A stretch of 64,000 nucleotides of DNA from Gordonia polyisoprenivorans NBRC 16320 = JCM 10675. Lineage in GTDB: Bacteria > Actinomycetota > Actinomycetes > Mycobacteriales > Mycobacteriaceae. The notes beneath the pieces are model-generated. The model was not told the DNA's origin and made no database searches. It saw only the letters and a program-made list of their open reading frames with translations. The position numbers were made by a program, and so were the translations under genes. Below are positions 17,186-26,795 of the stretch, piece by piece (positions within the stretch are counted from its first letter, which is position 1; every line of letters starts with the position of its first letter). Where the stretch lies: contig NZ_BAEI01000070.1 of NCBI RefSeq assembly GCF_000241325.1, positions 177,790 to 241,789 on the forward strand. Direction: 5' to 3'.

Positions 17186-18019
17186 GTGAGCACGGCGATC
17201 CACGGCAGCGCGCCGACCGGCACGATCCCCACCCCGTACGAGGACCTGTTGCGGTTGGTGCTCGACACCGGCACCCCGAAGGCCGACCGCACCGGAACCG
17301 GGACGCGCAGCCTGTTCGGCCATCAGTTGCGCTACGACCTCGCCGCGGGATTCCCGCTGATCACCACCAAGAAGGTGCATCTCAAGTCGATCGTCTACGA
17401 GTTGCTCTGGTTCTTGCGCGGAGACTCCAACGTGCGATGGCTGCAGGACCGCGGGGTCAGCATCTGGGATGAATGGGCCGACGCCAACGGTGATCTCGGC
17501 CCTGTCTACGGAGTCCAGTGGCGCAGCTGGCCGACACCGTCGGGGGAGCACATCGACCAGATCTCGGCCGCGCTGGACATGCTGCGGACCAACCCGGACT
17601 CGCGCCGTAACATCGTCTCGGCCTGGAACGTCGGGGAGATCCCGCAGATGGCGCTACCGCCCTGCCACGCGTTCTTCCAGTTCTACGTCGCCGACGGCAA
17701 GCTCTCGTGCCAGCTGTATCAGCGCAGCGCCGACCTGTTCCTCGGCGTGCCGTTCAACATCGCGTCCTACGCCCTGCTGACCCACATGATGGCCCAGCAG
17801 GCCGACCTCGACGTCGGCGAATTCGTCTGGACCGGCGGCGACTGCCACATCTATGACAACCACGTCGAGCAGGTGACCCGCCAGCTGTCGCGGGAGCCCT
17901 ACCCATACCCGACACTCGCGTTGCGCAAAGCGGATTCGATCTTCGACTACGACTTCGACGATGTCGCCGTCGTCGGCTACCGGTCGCACCCCGGCATCAA
18001 GGCGCCGGTGGCGGTCTGA
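17186..18019 (+). CDS. thyA: Thymidylate synthase ThyA
   Basis: Converts dUMP to dTMP with methylene-THF, releasing DHF that needs FolA, encoded just downstream. Catalytic LPPCHAFFQFYV loop, DRTGTGTRSLFGHQLRYDL, SRRNIVSAWNV and HIYDNHVEQV are all intact. 277 residues from GTG 17186, about a dozen more than E. coli ThyA. TACACT at 17173-17178 is seven bases before the GTG, so the mRNA is probably leaderless. The window also encodes flavin-dependent ThyX at 37.7 kb. Confidence 0.96.
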   Translation: MSTAIHGSAPTGTIPTPYEDLLRLVLDTGTPKADRTGTGTRSLFGHQLRYDLAAGFPLITTKKVHLKSIVYELLWFLRGDSNVRWLQDRGVSIWDEWADANGDLGPVYGVQWRSWPTPSGEHIDQISAALDMLRTNPDSRRNIVSAWNVGEIPQMALPPCHAFFQFYVADGKLSCQLYQRSADLFLGVPFNIASYALLTHMMAQQADLDVGEFVWTGGDCHIYDNHVEQVTRQLSREPYPYPTLALRKADSIFDYDFDDVAVVGYRSHPGIKAPVAV

Positions 18020-18079
18020 CCTGTCGTGGCCTGAGGTGCCGCGAACGGCAATGTCGGAGGTGGCCATTATCCTGGGTTC

Positions 18080-18574
18080 ATGGGCGGCATCACACTCATC
18101 TGGGCGCAGGATCGGGTCGGCGCGATCGGCCGCGACAACACCATCCCGTGGCGTGTGCCCGAGGACATGGCACGGTTTCGCGAGGTCACCGGCTCGCACG
18201 CGGTCGTGATGGGACGCAAGACCTGGGAGTCACTGCCCGAGCGTTTCCGGCCACTGCCCGGTCGGCGCAACATCGTGATCACCCGCTCGCAGACCTATCG
18301 CCCCGAAGGCGCCGAGGTGGTCCACACGGTGACCGAAGCGCTGCAGCTCGCCGGCTCCGACGCGGTGGTGATGGGCGGTGGAGAGATCTACACGGCCGCA
18401 ATGGACTACGCGACGCACCTGCGCGTGACCGAGATCGACGTGCTGGTCACCGGTGCCGATGCGTTCGCCCCGGTGATCGACGAGAGGTGGCACGCGACGA
18501 CCGAGACCGACTGGGCGCAGTCGAGCACCGGGACGTTCTATCGGTTCGTCGACTACGTGCGGCACACGTCCTGA
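18080..18574 (+). CDS. folA: Dihydrofolate reductase
   Basis: Reduces DHF to THF with NADPH. Motifs LIWAQDRVGAIGRDNTIPWRVPEDMARF, VMGRKTWESLP, RRNIVITR and VMGGGEIYTAAM are standard. 164 residues. TATCCT at 18068-18073 precedes ATG 18080 by six bases, again suggesting a leaderless transcript. It forms a unit with thyA and overlaps no gene; the GTG of the next gene is one base past its stop. Confidence 0.97.
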   Translation: MGGITLIWAQDRVGAIGRDNTIPWRVPEDMARFREVTGSHAVVMGRKTWESLPERFRPLPGRRNIVITRSQTYRPEGAEVVHTVTEALQLAGSDAVVMGGGEIYTAAMDYATHLRVTEIDVLVTGADAFAPVIDERWHATTETDWAQSSTGTFYRFVDYVRHTS

Positions 18575-18575
18575 C

Positions 18576-19811
18576 GTGGCCGCCGCCCTCACCACGGCTC
18601 AGGCCCGCCGCATCGCGCTGACGGCACAGGGATTTTCCGATCGGCCGCCGACTGGTGCCGTCACCATGCGGCTTGTCGAACGAGTCGTGGCGCGCACCAA
18701 GCTGTTTCAGATGGATTCGGTCAACATCGCAGTGCGGGCGCATTATCTGCCGCTTTTCAGTCGGCTCGGCCCCTACGATCAGGCACTGCTCGATCGGGCC
18801 GCCTGGCGGCCCGGGCGTGGGCGCCGTTTGTTGACCGAATACTGGGCGCACGAGGCCGCGCTCATCCCCGTCGACGATTGGCCGCTGTTCGGGTTCCGGA
18901 TGGCCGAGTACCGCGACGGACGCTACCGTCACACGCGAGACACCATGCGTCGCAACCGTGAACTCGCCGACGACGTGCGCGCCGTGATCGCCGAGGCCGG
19001 GCCGGTGACCCCGCGGCGCATCGAAGAAGTCCTCGGAATCGAGCGCGCACCACAGGCCGCGGGCGGCTGGTGGAACCGCGGTGAGGTCAAACACCTCTGC
19101 GAGGCGATGTTCGCCTCCGGTGAGTTCGCCGCGACCCGCGACGACGTCTTCGGACGTCACTACGACCTTGCCGAGCGGGTCGTCGGCGCCGATCGAGTGG
19201 ACCGTCGTGTCGAGCGGGACGACGCGCACCGCGAACTCGTGAGGCGTGCAGCATCGGCCTTGGGGGTGGCCACCGTCGCCGACCTCGCCGACTACTACCG
19301 GCTCAAGACCGCAGACGTGCGGCCCGCTATCGCCGACCTGATCGACTCCGGTGTCCTGCAACCGGTTTCGGTGGACGGGTGGCGCGATGGTGCGTACCTC
19401 CACACCGCTGCAACGGTTCCCGCCCGGGTTCGCACAGCCAATCGTGAACGGGGAGCCATTCTGTCCCCGTTCGATCCGCTGGTGTTCTTCCGGCCTCGCA
19501 CCGAACGAATCTTTGGTTTTCACTATCGAATCGAGATCTACGTTCCCGAACACAAACGCGTGCACGGGTATTACGTCCACCCGTACCTGCTCGGCGACGA
19601 GATCGTGGCGCGCGTCGATCTCAAGGCCGATCGGCAGCGCGGGGTGCTGATGGTTCCGGGAGTATTTTCCGAGGCTGGGCAACGTCTTTCGGAGATCGCG
19701 TCGGCATTGCGACGCGACCTGCAGGTGTTGGCCGACTGGCTCGGGATGGAGTCGGTCGAGATCGGTTCCCGCGGGGACCTTGCCGACACGCTACGTCATC
19801 TCTTCGACTGA
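18576..19811 (+). CDS. AlkZ/YcaQ-like winged-helix DNA glycosylase
   Basis: Member of the HTH_42 family (E. coli YcaQ, Streptomyces AlkZ) that unhooks interstrand crosslinks and excises alkylated bases. The catalytic region is seen as FQMDSVNIAVRAHYLPLFSRLG, where Q45-M-D47 fits the QxD motif; further tandem winged helices follow (TPRRIEEVL, ATVADLADYYRL, GAILSPFDPLVFFRPRTERIFGFHYRIEIY). 411 residues, normal. GTG 18576 is one base beyond folA. It marks the left border of the accessory locus. DNA-repair role is from family knowledge. Confidence 0.85.
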   Translation: MAAALTTAQARRIALTAQGFSDRPPTGAVTMRLVERVVARTKLFQMDSVNIAVRAHYLPLFSRLGPYDQALLDRAAWRPGRGRRLLTEYWAHEAALIPVDDWPLFGFRMAEYRDGRYRHTRDTMRRNRELADDVRAVIAEAGPVTPRRIEEVLGIERAPQAAGGWWNRGEVKHLCEAMFASGEFAATRDDVFGRHYDLAERVVGADRVDRRVERDDAHRELVRRAASALGVATVADLADYYRLKTADVRPAIADLIDSGVLQPVSVDGWRDGAYLHTAATVPARVRTANRERGAILSPFDPLVFFRPRTERIFGFHYRIEIYVPEHKRVHGYYVHPYLLGDEIVARVDLKADRQRGVLMVPGVFSEAGQRLSEIASALRRDLQVLADWLGMESVEIGSRGDLADTLRHLFD

Positions 19812-20015
19812 CAAGCCAGAACTGCGCAAAGTAACGCCTCGACAGGGTTCCCGATAACCACCACAAGTCGCGCTCATCGGCGAGGACGGCGAAAAAGCGT
19901 CGCTCGTGGCACTCATTCGCGAGCGTTGATGAGTTGGTGCGGATCGTCGCAGGGTTGCGATGCCGTCCGTTCAGGCACAGGGTGACGACAGGCCCAACCC
20001 GACAGAGGAGCTGGT

Positions 20016-22928
20016 GTGGAGCCATTGGATCGGACGGCAGCGGATCAGACAGCAGGGGATCGGCCGCCAATGCATCGACCGGCATTGCGTCGACCGGGCG
20101 ATACGCAGATGGTCGCCGGAGACCCCGGCGGGAAAGCGCGTGGGCTGGCATTGCTGGCCGAGGTCGGCGTGGCTGTACCGGAATGGGTGGTGCTCGGCGC
20201 TGATCTATTCGAAAAGTATGTGCAGGAAACAGGTCTCACCGATCTGAGGCATCTGGTGAACTCGGCCGAGGATGAGCGCACCGCCCAGCGGTACGCGGCA
20301 GAATTGCGCGAGCGCGTCCTGTCGTCGTCGACGCCCGACGGCATCGACGACACGATCGACGCGGCATGGTCGCGACTCGGCCGCGGACCGGTGGCGGTGC
20401 GGTCGTCGGTGGCGGCCGAGGACGGCGCGGACCTCTCCTACGCCGGCCAGTTCGAAACATATCTCAATATCACTGGAACACAGGATATCTCGCTCCGGGT
20501 GCGTCAATGTTGGGCGTCGGCGTACGCGCCGCGGGTGCTCACTTACAGGTGGGCACACGGGGTCCGCGAAGCGGATGCGATCGCCGTGGTGCTGCAGCGA
20601 CAGCTCGATCCGTTGACCAGTGGAGTCGTGTTCACCGCCAACCCCACGACCGGTGCCCGCGACGAGATGGTCGTCAGCGCGGTGTACGGACTCGGGGAGG
20701 GACTCGTCTCCGGCGCCGTCGACGCCGACACCGTCATTGTCGGTTCCGACGGGTCGGTGCGCGATACGACCATCGGGGACAAGGACTTCCGGGTCGTCAC
20801 GCTGCCCGGTGGTGGCGTCGCGAGCGTCGTCGTCGACGATGCCGAGCGGCGGCGCGCGGTTCTGACCGACGGCCAGATACGAGAACTCGTCGCGACCGCC
20901 GAGCGGGTCGAGAGGGCCCTCGGTGGACCCCAGGACATCGAATGGGCCTTCGACGGTGCGGGTCTGTGGTTGCTGCAGGCCCGCCCGATCACCACCGCAA
21001 AGACCCCCGGGCCTCCGTCGAGACCGGTGTCGGACCGGCTGATCCGCGGTGCGGGCGAGTGTGTGGCCGACGACGATCTGCGAATCTGGGACAACTCCAA
21101 CATCATCGAGAGCTTCAACGGGATCACCTCGCCCCTGACCTACACCACCGCCGCCGACATCTACGGTCGTGTCTACCGCGGCTACGCCGAGTCGATGCAT
21201 CTGCCGCGGGCGGCCCTCGCCCAGATCGACACCTGGACGCCGGTGATGCTGGGCTGTTTTCACGGACGTGTGTATTACAACCTGCTCCACTGGTACCGGA
21301 TGGTCGGCATGGCGCCGGGGCATGCCCTCAACCGCAAGGTCCTCGAGGCCGCGCTCGGCGTCGCCCAACCACTCGACAAGGACCTGGCACGAACGCTCAA
21401 GCCCTACTCCCTGGCCAACCCGATCCGGCGGCTCGCCGTGCGAGCGGTCACCACGGCGGTGTACCTCCGTCGGATGCGCGACATCGACGACCTCGTCGAG
21501 GACTTCCTCACCGAGTTCTACCGCGTCTACGACCACTTCGAGAACCTCGATGTGGACACCATGACCGGTGCGCAGGCCTATCGCACCTACCGTGAGGTGG
21601 AGGGCGATCTGGTTCGCCGATGGGGCCCGCTGATGGTTCTCGACGCCATCCTGCTCACCCTGACCGGCGCGATGTATCTGGTGACCAAGATCTTTCTGCC
21701 CAGGGCGCCGGAATGGTTCCTCTACGCCGTCGTCGGACCGGGCGCCGACGTCGAGTCCGCCGAACCGGCCCGGGCGATGGCCGCACTCGCCGATCTGGTG
21801 TCCGCGGACCCCGACGTCCGAGAACTCGTCACCACCGCCGACCCCGCCTCGATCCGCCGTGCCCTGCACGAAGGCGGCCACGATGCGGTCGCCGCAGCGG
21901 TGGAGGACTACCTGCAGCGCTACGGATACCGAAGTCTCGACGAACTGAAGCTCGAAGTCCCCGACCTGCGTGAGGATCCGTCGTCGGTGTTCGTCATGCT
22001 GCGCAGCGCACTGGCGCGCAACGCGGAATCGGCCGCACCTCCCGACCCGGGCACGCGTTCGGATCCGGCCATGCGTTCCCTCGGTCCGCCGCCGGAGTCC
22101 GCCCAGCAGTATCTCGACGCCCACCTGCACGGACTACGTCGCCGGACATATGACGCGCTGCGCGGCAAGCTGTCTCGGTGCGCCGCGCATCGTGAGCGTC
22201 TGCGATTCGCTCGCACAAGGGCTTTCGGCATGGTCAAACGGTTGATCCGCGTGATGGGCCGCGACCTCGCCGAGCGCGGGGTGCTCGAGGACTTCACCGA
22301 CGTCTTCGAGCTGACCGTGACCGAACTCCGCGAATGTTACGAATCGGGCCCACCCGACGATGTAACGGCCATGGTGTGCGCACGCAGAGCGGCCCGCCAC
22401 GCGGACTCGACCCTGATCGCGCCGGAACGCTTCGAGACCCGCGGACAGCGGTTCGACGACGAGGCACTCGCCGCGCAGGGCTGGACACCCGTGGCCGAGA
22501 CCGCCGCCGCGCCTGCGGGATCGGTACTCGCGGGCACACCGTCGTGTGCGGGATCGGCCGAGGCGACCGCCCATGTGGTGACCGAACCGAACGGCGTCGA
22601 CGGCGGGATCCTCGTGGCCTATCGCACCGACCCCGGGTGGGTGGCCGCACTGCCGTCGGCCTCGGCACTGGTCATCGAACGCGGCAGCCCGCTGACCCAC
22701 GTGGCCATCGTCGCCCGCGAACTCGGCATCCCGACAGTGGTGCAACTCCGTGACGCGACGGCGTTGCTGCGCACCGGGATGCGGGTGCGCGTCGACGGCA
22801 CCGCGGGAACCGTGACGGTCGTGTCGGACGCGCCGCAACCGACCGATACCGCACCCGACGACTCGCCATCGTTGACTACCGCAACCCCGGACGGGGCGCG
22901 ACTCGAGAGGACCCCCGACCATGCGTGA
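20016..22928 (+). CDS. PEP-synthase / rifampin-phosphotransferase-like dikinase
   Basis: 970 residues with the three-part layout of PEP synthases and rifampin phosphotransferases: N-terminal ATP-grasp (GGK at 38-40; VAVRSSVAAEDG from 126; QDIEWAF from 306; LLQARPIT), a long variable middle domain (from about 360, starting WDNSNIIESFNGITSPLTY), and a C-terminal swivelling domain with phosphoacceptor His895 in ERGSPLTHVAIVARELGIP. All key residues look intact. The PEP/pyruvate barrel of true PpsA is absent, so I infer phosphotransfer from ATP to a small organic alcohol. GTG 20016 has AGGAG upstream; ATG 20109 is a shorter alternative. First gene of the operon; its 3' end overlaps the FAAL gene by eight bases. 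Confidence 0.85.
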   Translation: MEPLDRTAADQTAGDRPPMHRPALRRPGDTQMVAGDPGGKARGLALLAEVGVAVPEWVVLGADLFEKYVQETGLTDLRHLVNSAEDERTAQRYAAELRERVLSSSTPDGIDDTIDAAWSRLGRGPVAVRSSVAAEDGADLSYAGQFETYLNITGTQDISLRVRQCWASAYAPRVLTYRWAHGVREADAIAVVLQRQLDPLTSGVVFTANPTTGARDEMVVSAVYGLGEGLVSGAVDADTVIVGSDGSVRDTTIGDKDFRVVTLPGGGVASVVVDDAERRRAVLTDGQIRELVATAERVERALGGPQDIEWAFDGAGLWLLQARPITTAKTPGPPSRPVSDRLIRGAGECVADDDLRIWDNSNIIESFNGITSPLTYTTAADIYGRVYRGYAESMHLPRAALAQIDTWTPVMLGCFHGRVYYNLLHWYRMVGMAPGHALNRKVLEAALGVAQPLDKDLARTLKPYSLANPIRRLAVRAVTTAVYLRRMRDIDDLVEDFLTEFYRVYDHFENLDVDTMTGAQAYRTYREVEGDLVRRWGPLMVLDAILLTLTGAMYLVTKIFLPRAPEWFLYAVVGPGADVESAEPARAMAALADLVSADPDVRELVTTADPASIRRALHEGGHDAVAAAVEDYLQRYGYRSLDELKLEVPDLREDPSSVFVMLRSALARNAESAAPPDPGTRSDPAMRSLGPPPESAQQYLDAHLHGLRRRTYDALRGKLSRCAAHRERLRFARTRAFGMVKRLIRVMGRDLAERGVLEDFTDVFELTVTELRECYESGPPDDVTAMVCARRAARHADSTLIAPERFETRGQRFDDEALAAQGWTPVAETAAAPAGSVLAGTPSCAGSAEATAHVVTEPNGVDGGILVAYRTDPGWVAALPSASALVIERGSPLTHVAIVARELGIPTVVQLRDATALLRTGMRVRVDGTAGTVTVVSDAPQPTDTAPDDSPSLTTATPDGARLERTPDHA

Positions 22929-25900
22929 TCGAACCGGCCGTGACGCACCCGAGATCATCCGAGGATGGCTGCGCGACCCCGCACCGGACAAGGGCATTCA
23001 CCTCGCCGATGAGGACGGTGGGTGGATCTTCCACTCCTACACCGACATCGCCGCGCGAGCGTTGCGCATCGCCGGTGCCATGCGCGAGCACGCGGTACGG
23101 CCCGGTGACGGAGTGTGCGTGATCCTGCCCACCGATGTCACGTGCGCGGCGGCGTTCTACGCGGTGTGGGCGTGCGGCGCGGTCTTCACACCGATCACCC
23201 CGCCGACCTTTGCCGACCTCGACGAGTACACCGCGCACGCCGCGTCGATCCTCGCCCAGGCCGCTCCCGCGCTCGTCGTGACCGCCCCGGGTCTGACGCC
23301 ACTGGTGACCGACGCGGTGTCCGCGGCGGGACTCGATGCCCCGGTCATGGAGGTGGGCGCCGCCGGCTCGGATGCGACGCCGCTCGACGATCTCGCGCCG
23401 ACGATCGAATGCGCTCTGCTGCAGTTCACCTCCGGATCCACCGGCACGCCGCGCGGGGTCGAGATCTCCTGGCCGAACCTCGCGACCAACACCGCGATGA
23501 TCACCGACCTGCTGCGCTGGGGTGCCGATGAGCCGATGGCGTCGTGGCTTCCGCTCTACCACGACATGGGATTGGTCGGCGGTTTCCTCACCACGGTCAC
23601 CAATCAGGAAGATCTGTACCTGATGCGACCCGACCAGTTCGTGCGTGATCCGGTGCGCTGGCTGCGCGCGATGGAGATCGCCCGCCACACGCCGTCTCCC
23701 TCGTTCTCCTTGGGCTATCTGGCCCACCGTGTTCGCCCCGACGACATCGACGGTCTCGACCTGTCGGGATGGCGCACCCTCGCGGTCGGTTCGGAGCCGG
23801 TGGAACTGTCGGATCTGCAATCCTTTTGCCGCCTTGTCGCCCCACAGGGCTTCGACCCGGCCGCGATCACCCTGGCCTACGGACTCGCCGAATCGACGTT
23901 GATGGTCAGTTCCTCGAGGCGCGACCGGCCGATCACCCTGCTCCGACCGGCCTCGCCACTTCGGTTCGGGGAGCCGGTCGACATGGGCAGATGTGCGGTG
24001 TTCGACGTCGACGCCGAGTATCCGGGATCGGGATGGATTGCCGGCCTGGGGTGTTCGACCCCTGACTCCGAGGTCGCCGTCGTCGACGACGACGGTCGGC
24101 CGGTGCCCGACGGGGTGCTCGGTGAGGTGACGGTCCGCGGTGGCTCCGTCGCCCGCGGCTATCTCGCCGGGTCACCGGCCGGTTCGACCCACATCACCGA
24201 CGGTGTGCTCCACACCGGCGATGCCGGATTCCTGCACAACGCAGAGCTCTATGTCCTCGGTCGGATGGGATCGAGCCTGAAGGTGCGGGGCCGCTCGGTG
24301 TTCATGGAGGATGTCGAATCGACGGTGTCGGTCGAATGCGGGATCACCAAGGGCAAACTGGCGGCGGTGGCGATCACCGATGCCGGGTCGCAAGGCGTCG
24401 CACTGTTCGCCGAGACCGCGCCGGGAGAATGGATCTCCCACGCCCGCACCGTCATTCGCGGGCAACTCGGGCCCGCTCAGACGGTCACCGTCATCACCGG
24501 CGGGCGCGGCCTGATCCGGCGCACCTCGAGCGGAAAGCCGCGCCGGCGCCACATGTGGCAGATGTTCACCGCCGGGGAGATGACCGACGCCGTGGTGCAT
24601 GAGGTCGACGGGACCGCGAGTGCCGCTGCTGCGAGCACCGTCGCATCGGCCCGGGAGACCGCCGACGACCGGGCCGTTCCGACGCTGCCCGCGCAGCGCG
24701 TGGCCCAACTCCTCGATACCGCACTCGACTCGGTCGTCGTCCCCGACAACTGTGCGATCGTGTTCGAGGGGTCACTCGCCGAGGGATTCGGCAACGAAGG
24801 CTCCGACGTCGATTTCCTCGTCGTGGCGGGCGGCGACGAAGAATTGCCGACGCTGCCGACGGTCCTGTTCGGTGACGGCCGCCGCCTCGAGGTGCGCACC
24901 CGTTCGCTCGCCCAGCTGCGCCACCACTTGGAGACGGTCGCCGATCATCTGGCCACCGGCACCGTCTCCGAGCTCGACGAGGATCTCCTCAACCGGTGTC
25001 AACGATTCCTGCGCTCGACCACGATTCGTACGAGCGCCCTCGTCGACCTCGACGAGCTGCGGGCGATCATCGACCACCGCCGTTTCGGTGAGGTGATGGC
25101 GCGATGGTGGCGCCACCGCACGGTCGCGGTGCTGCGGCACGTCACCACTCTGCGGACCCTCGGTGCCGACGACGAAGCGCTCGGGTGGATGCGTGATGCA
25201 CTCGTTCAGGCGGCCAAGGCATGGTGCGCCGAGCGTGGCGAAACCTACGTGGAGACCAAATGGCTTCCCCGACAACTCGATCGGATCGACGACGAGCGGA
25301 TGACCGAACGGTGGACCGCTGCGACCACACCGCCCACGCCTGACGCCGACTCGACCGGCTCCTGGTGGGTGGCGGCCACCGACCTGCTCGCGGAGATCGG
25401 AATCGACGCGAACGAGTGGACGGATGCGCGGCAGCTTCGGCTCGCACGTGTTCCCGGGGTGACGACGTGGACCATCGGTTCGCGTGTGCACGTGGTGCGT
25501 GGTGTGCGGGACGTCTTCGTGCTCTCCGACCCCGCGGCCCAAGCGTGGCGGCAGATGGTGTTCCGTCGTCCGGTGCTCGAGATCTGCGACCGCGGTGACC
25601 GTGCCGGGCAGGCGGAGCACCGCCCGGTCGCGGAGTACCTCGTCGAGTTCCTTCGACTCGGTGTCGTCGGAGTGGACTGGGCAGGCGCCGGGCCCATCCG
25701 GCCGGCGATGGCGATGTGCGAGGTCTCCGAACCGTACACACCACCGCCGGCCACGAGCGGTCCGATCGTCGGACTGGGTGGGGCGGTCGCCCCGCCGAGG
25801 GAGGGCGTTGCCGTGCTCTCGCCGTTGCCCGCAGAGCGATTCGCCTCGGCCGGCCTACAACTCACCTGGGCCAACATCGTCGCCGAGAACGCGCGGGAGG

Positions 25901-26415
25901 ACCTCGTCGGCGCCCTCAAGAGCGGGCAGGGCGGTGTGGCCGATGTTGCAGCGCCACGCCTGATCGCAATGATCGCCCGAATGGTGCTCTCGGCGTGGGG
26001 AGTTCATCCTCTACCTTCCGATGTCACTCCGGCAGCCACGCTCCGCAGGATCCTGCCGAGCCCGATGATCGAACCCTCGACACTCACCGTCATCGAGCGG
26101 GCCGCCCATTTCCGATTCGACGACATCTTGTCCTCGGGCGGCGACGGACTCGCCGAACTCGAGGTACTCGACGGACTCCTCGGCGCGGTCCGGGCGCTCG
26201 TCGGCAGTGACTTCCCGGCCTCCTTCGACTCCCGCGACCAATGGCGCCGCACCCTCGAGATCGCCTACGACTGGGTTCGCCTGGGCACTCACCTGGAGGT
26301 TCGGTTGCCGCTGGCCGAGGCCGCCGATCTGATGAACAGCGGAGGCGGACAACCACATCCGGTCGCCGACGCCCCGCCGGCACCGTCCACGCCGATCGGG
26401 GGTGGTGCCCGATGA
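22921..26415 (+). CDS. Fatty-acyl-AMP ligase fused to nucleotidyltransferase-like and PqqD-like domains
   Basis: 1164 residues. Residues 1-560 are a complete FAAL-type adenylating enzyme: TSGSTGTPRG at 170-179, SWLPLYHDMGLVG from 208, YGLAEST from 320, TGD to Asp434, and the A10 lysine K539 in RRTSSGKPRRR. Residues about 590-680 carry a pol-beta-type nucleotidyltransferase signature, Gly617-Ser618 with Asp629-x-Asp631 (GSLAEGFGNEGSDVDF), followed by a helical region. Residues about 841-920 resemble a PqqD-like winged helix (FVLSDPAAQAWRQ, then VAEYLVEFLRLGVVGVDW). The last 240 residues are helical and unassigned. FAALs load acyl groups onto carrier proteins; the ACP follows, overlapping by ATGA. 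The appended domains are unusual. Confidence 0.85.
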   Translation: MRDRTGRDAPEIIRGWLRDPAPDKGIHLADEDGGWIFHSYTDIAARALRIAGAMREHAVRPGDGVCVILPTDVTCAAAFYAVWACGAVFTPITPPTFADLDEYTAHAASILAQAAPALVVTAPGLTPLVTDAVSAAGLDAPVMEVGAAGSDATPLDDLAPTIECALLQFTSGSTGTPRGVEISWPNLATNTAMITDLLRWGADEPMASWLPLYHDMGLVGGFLTTVTNQEDLYLMRPDQFVRDPVRWLRAMEIARHTPSPSFSLGYLAHRVRPDDIDGLDLSGWRTLAVGSEPVELSDLQSFCRLVAPQGFDPAAITLAYGLAESTLMVSSSRRDRPITLLRPASPLRFGEPVDMGRCAVFDVDAEYPGSGWIAGLGCSTPDSEVAVVDDDGRPVPDGVLGEVTVRGGSVARGYLAGSPAGSTHITDGVLHTGDAGFLHNAELYVLGRMGSSLKVRGRSVFMEDVESTVSVECGITKGKLAAVAITDAGSQGVALFAETAPGEWISHARTVIRGQLGPAQTVTVITGGRGLIRRTSSGKPRRRHMWQMFTAGEMTDAVVHEVDGTASAAAASTVASARETADDRAVPTLPAQRVAQLLDTALDSVVVPDNCAIVFEGSLAEGFGNEGSDVDFLVVAGGDEELPTLPTVLFGDGRRLEVRTRSLAQLRHHLETVADHLATGTVSELDEDLLNRCQRFLRSTTIRTSALVDLDELRAIIDHRRFGEVMARWWRHRTVAVLRHVTTLRTLGADDEALGWMRDALVQAAKAWCAERGETYVETKWLPRQLDRIDDERMTERWTAATTPPTPDADSTGSWWVAATDLLAEIGIDANEWTDARQLRLARVPGVTTWTIGSRVHVVRGVRDVFVLSDPAAQAWRQMVFRRPVLEICDRGDRAGQAEHRPVAEYLVEFLRLGVVGVDWAGAGPIRPAMAMCEVSEPYTPPPATSGPIVGLGGAVAPPREGVAVLSPLPAERFASAGLQLTWANIVAENAREDLVGALKSGQGGVADVAAPRLIAMIARMVLSAWGVHPLPSDVTPAATLRRILPSPMIEPSTLTVIERAAHFRFDDILSSGGDGLAELEVLDGLLGAVRALVGSDFPASFDSRDQWRRTLEIAYDWVRLGTHLEVRLPLAEAADLMNSGGGQPHPVADAPPAPSTPIGGGAR

Positions 26416-26795
26416 GCGTCGACGAGCAGCGCGCCGTGGGGCCGGACCACCAGGTCCGACGGATCGTGGTCGCGATGGCGCCGAATCCGCCCGCGGATGT
26501 GCCGGCGGTAACCGATCGCCTTCGCGAGGACCTCGGATACGAATCCGTCCGGCTCATCGAGCTCACCATCGCCCTGGAGAGAGCGTTCGGCCTGCCGCCC
26601 CTACCGCCCGCCGAACTCGCCGGCGTGCGCCGGGTCGGAGACGTCGAGGCCCTCATCCGCCGCCAGATCGGCCCCGACGATAGTCGCCGGATCAGCACCG
26701 ACGACAGTCGCCGGATCAGCACCGACGACAGTCGCCGGATCAGCACCGACGACAGTCGCCGGATCAGCACCGACGGTAGAGGAGAAGGCCGATGA
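26412..26795 (+). CDS. Acyl carrier protein with repetitive C-terminal tail
   Basis: 127 residues. Residues about 13-90 form a carrier-protein domain; Ser45 in DLGYESVRLIEL is the expected phosphopantetheine site (GYES in place of the common DS[LV] context). After residue 88 comes a tail of four identical octapeptides, DDSRRIST, and a basic end. ATG 26412 overlaps the FAAL stop, and the stop overlaps the SDR start, so expression is probably coupled. It is the natural acceptor for the upstream ligase and for PptT modification (inference). The tail is odd for an ACP and is encoded by a DNA tandem repeat. Confidence 0.85.
   Translation: MSVDEQRAVGPDHQVRRIVVAMAPNPPADVPAVTDRLREDLGYESVRLIELTIALERAFGLPPLPPAELAGVRRVGDVEALIRRQIGPDDSRRISTDDSRRISTDDSRRISTDDSRRISTDGRGEGR
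26676..26771. repeat. Four 24-bp tandem repeats inside the ACP gene
   Basis: Units at 26676, 26700, 26724 and 26748; units 2-4 are identical and unit 1 differs by one base. Each encodes DDSRRIST. The 24-bp period is a multiple of three, so copy-number change would alter tail length without breaking the frame. Confidence 0.95.

Noticed and set aside
19812..20015. Integration site or transposon end at the left border of the accessory locus
   Set aside because: Only a short inverted repeat (CGCTCG at 19901, CGAGCG at 19920); no integrase, transposase, tRNA target or direct repeat with the right border seen.
20205..22130. 641-codon minus-strand frame opposite the dikinase gene
   Set aside because: Antisense shadow of the ATP-grasp and middle domains; no motif or start context.
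26676..26771. CRISPR-like array
   Set aside because: Head-to-tail 24-bp repeats without spacers, in frame within the ACP gene; no cas genes in the window.
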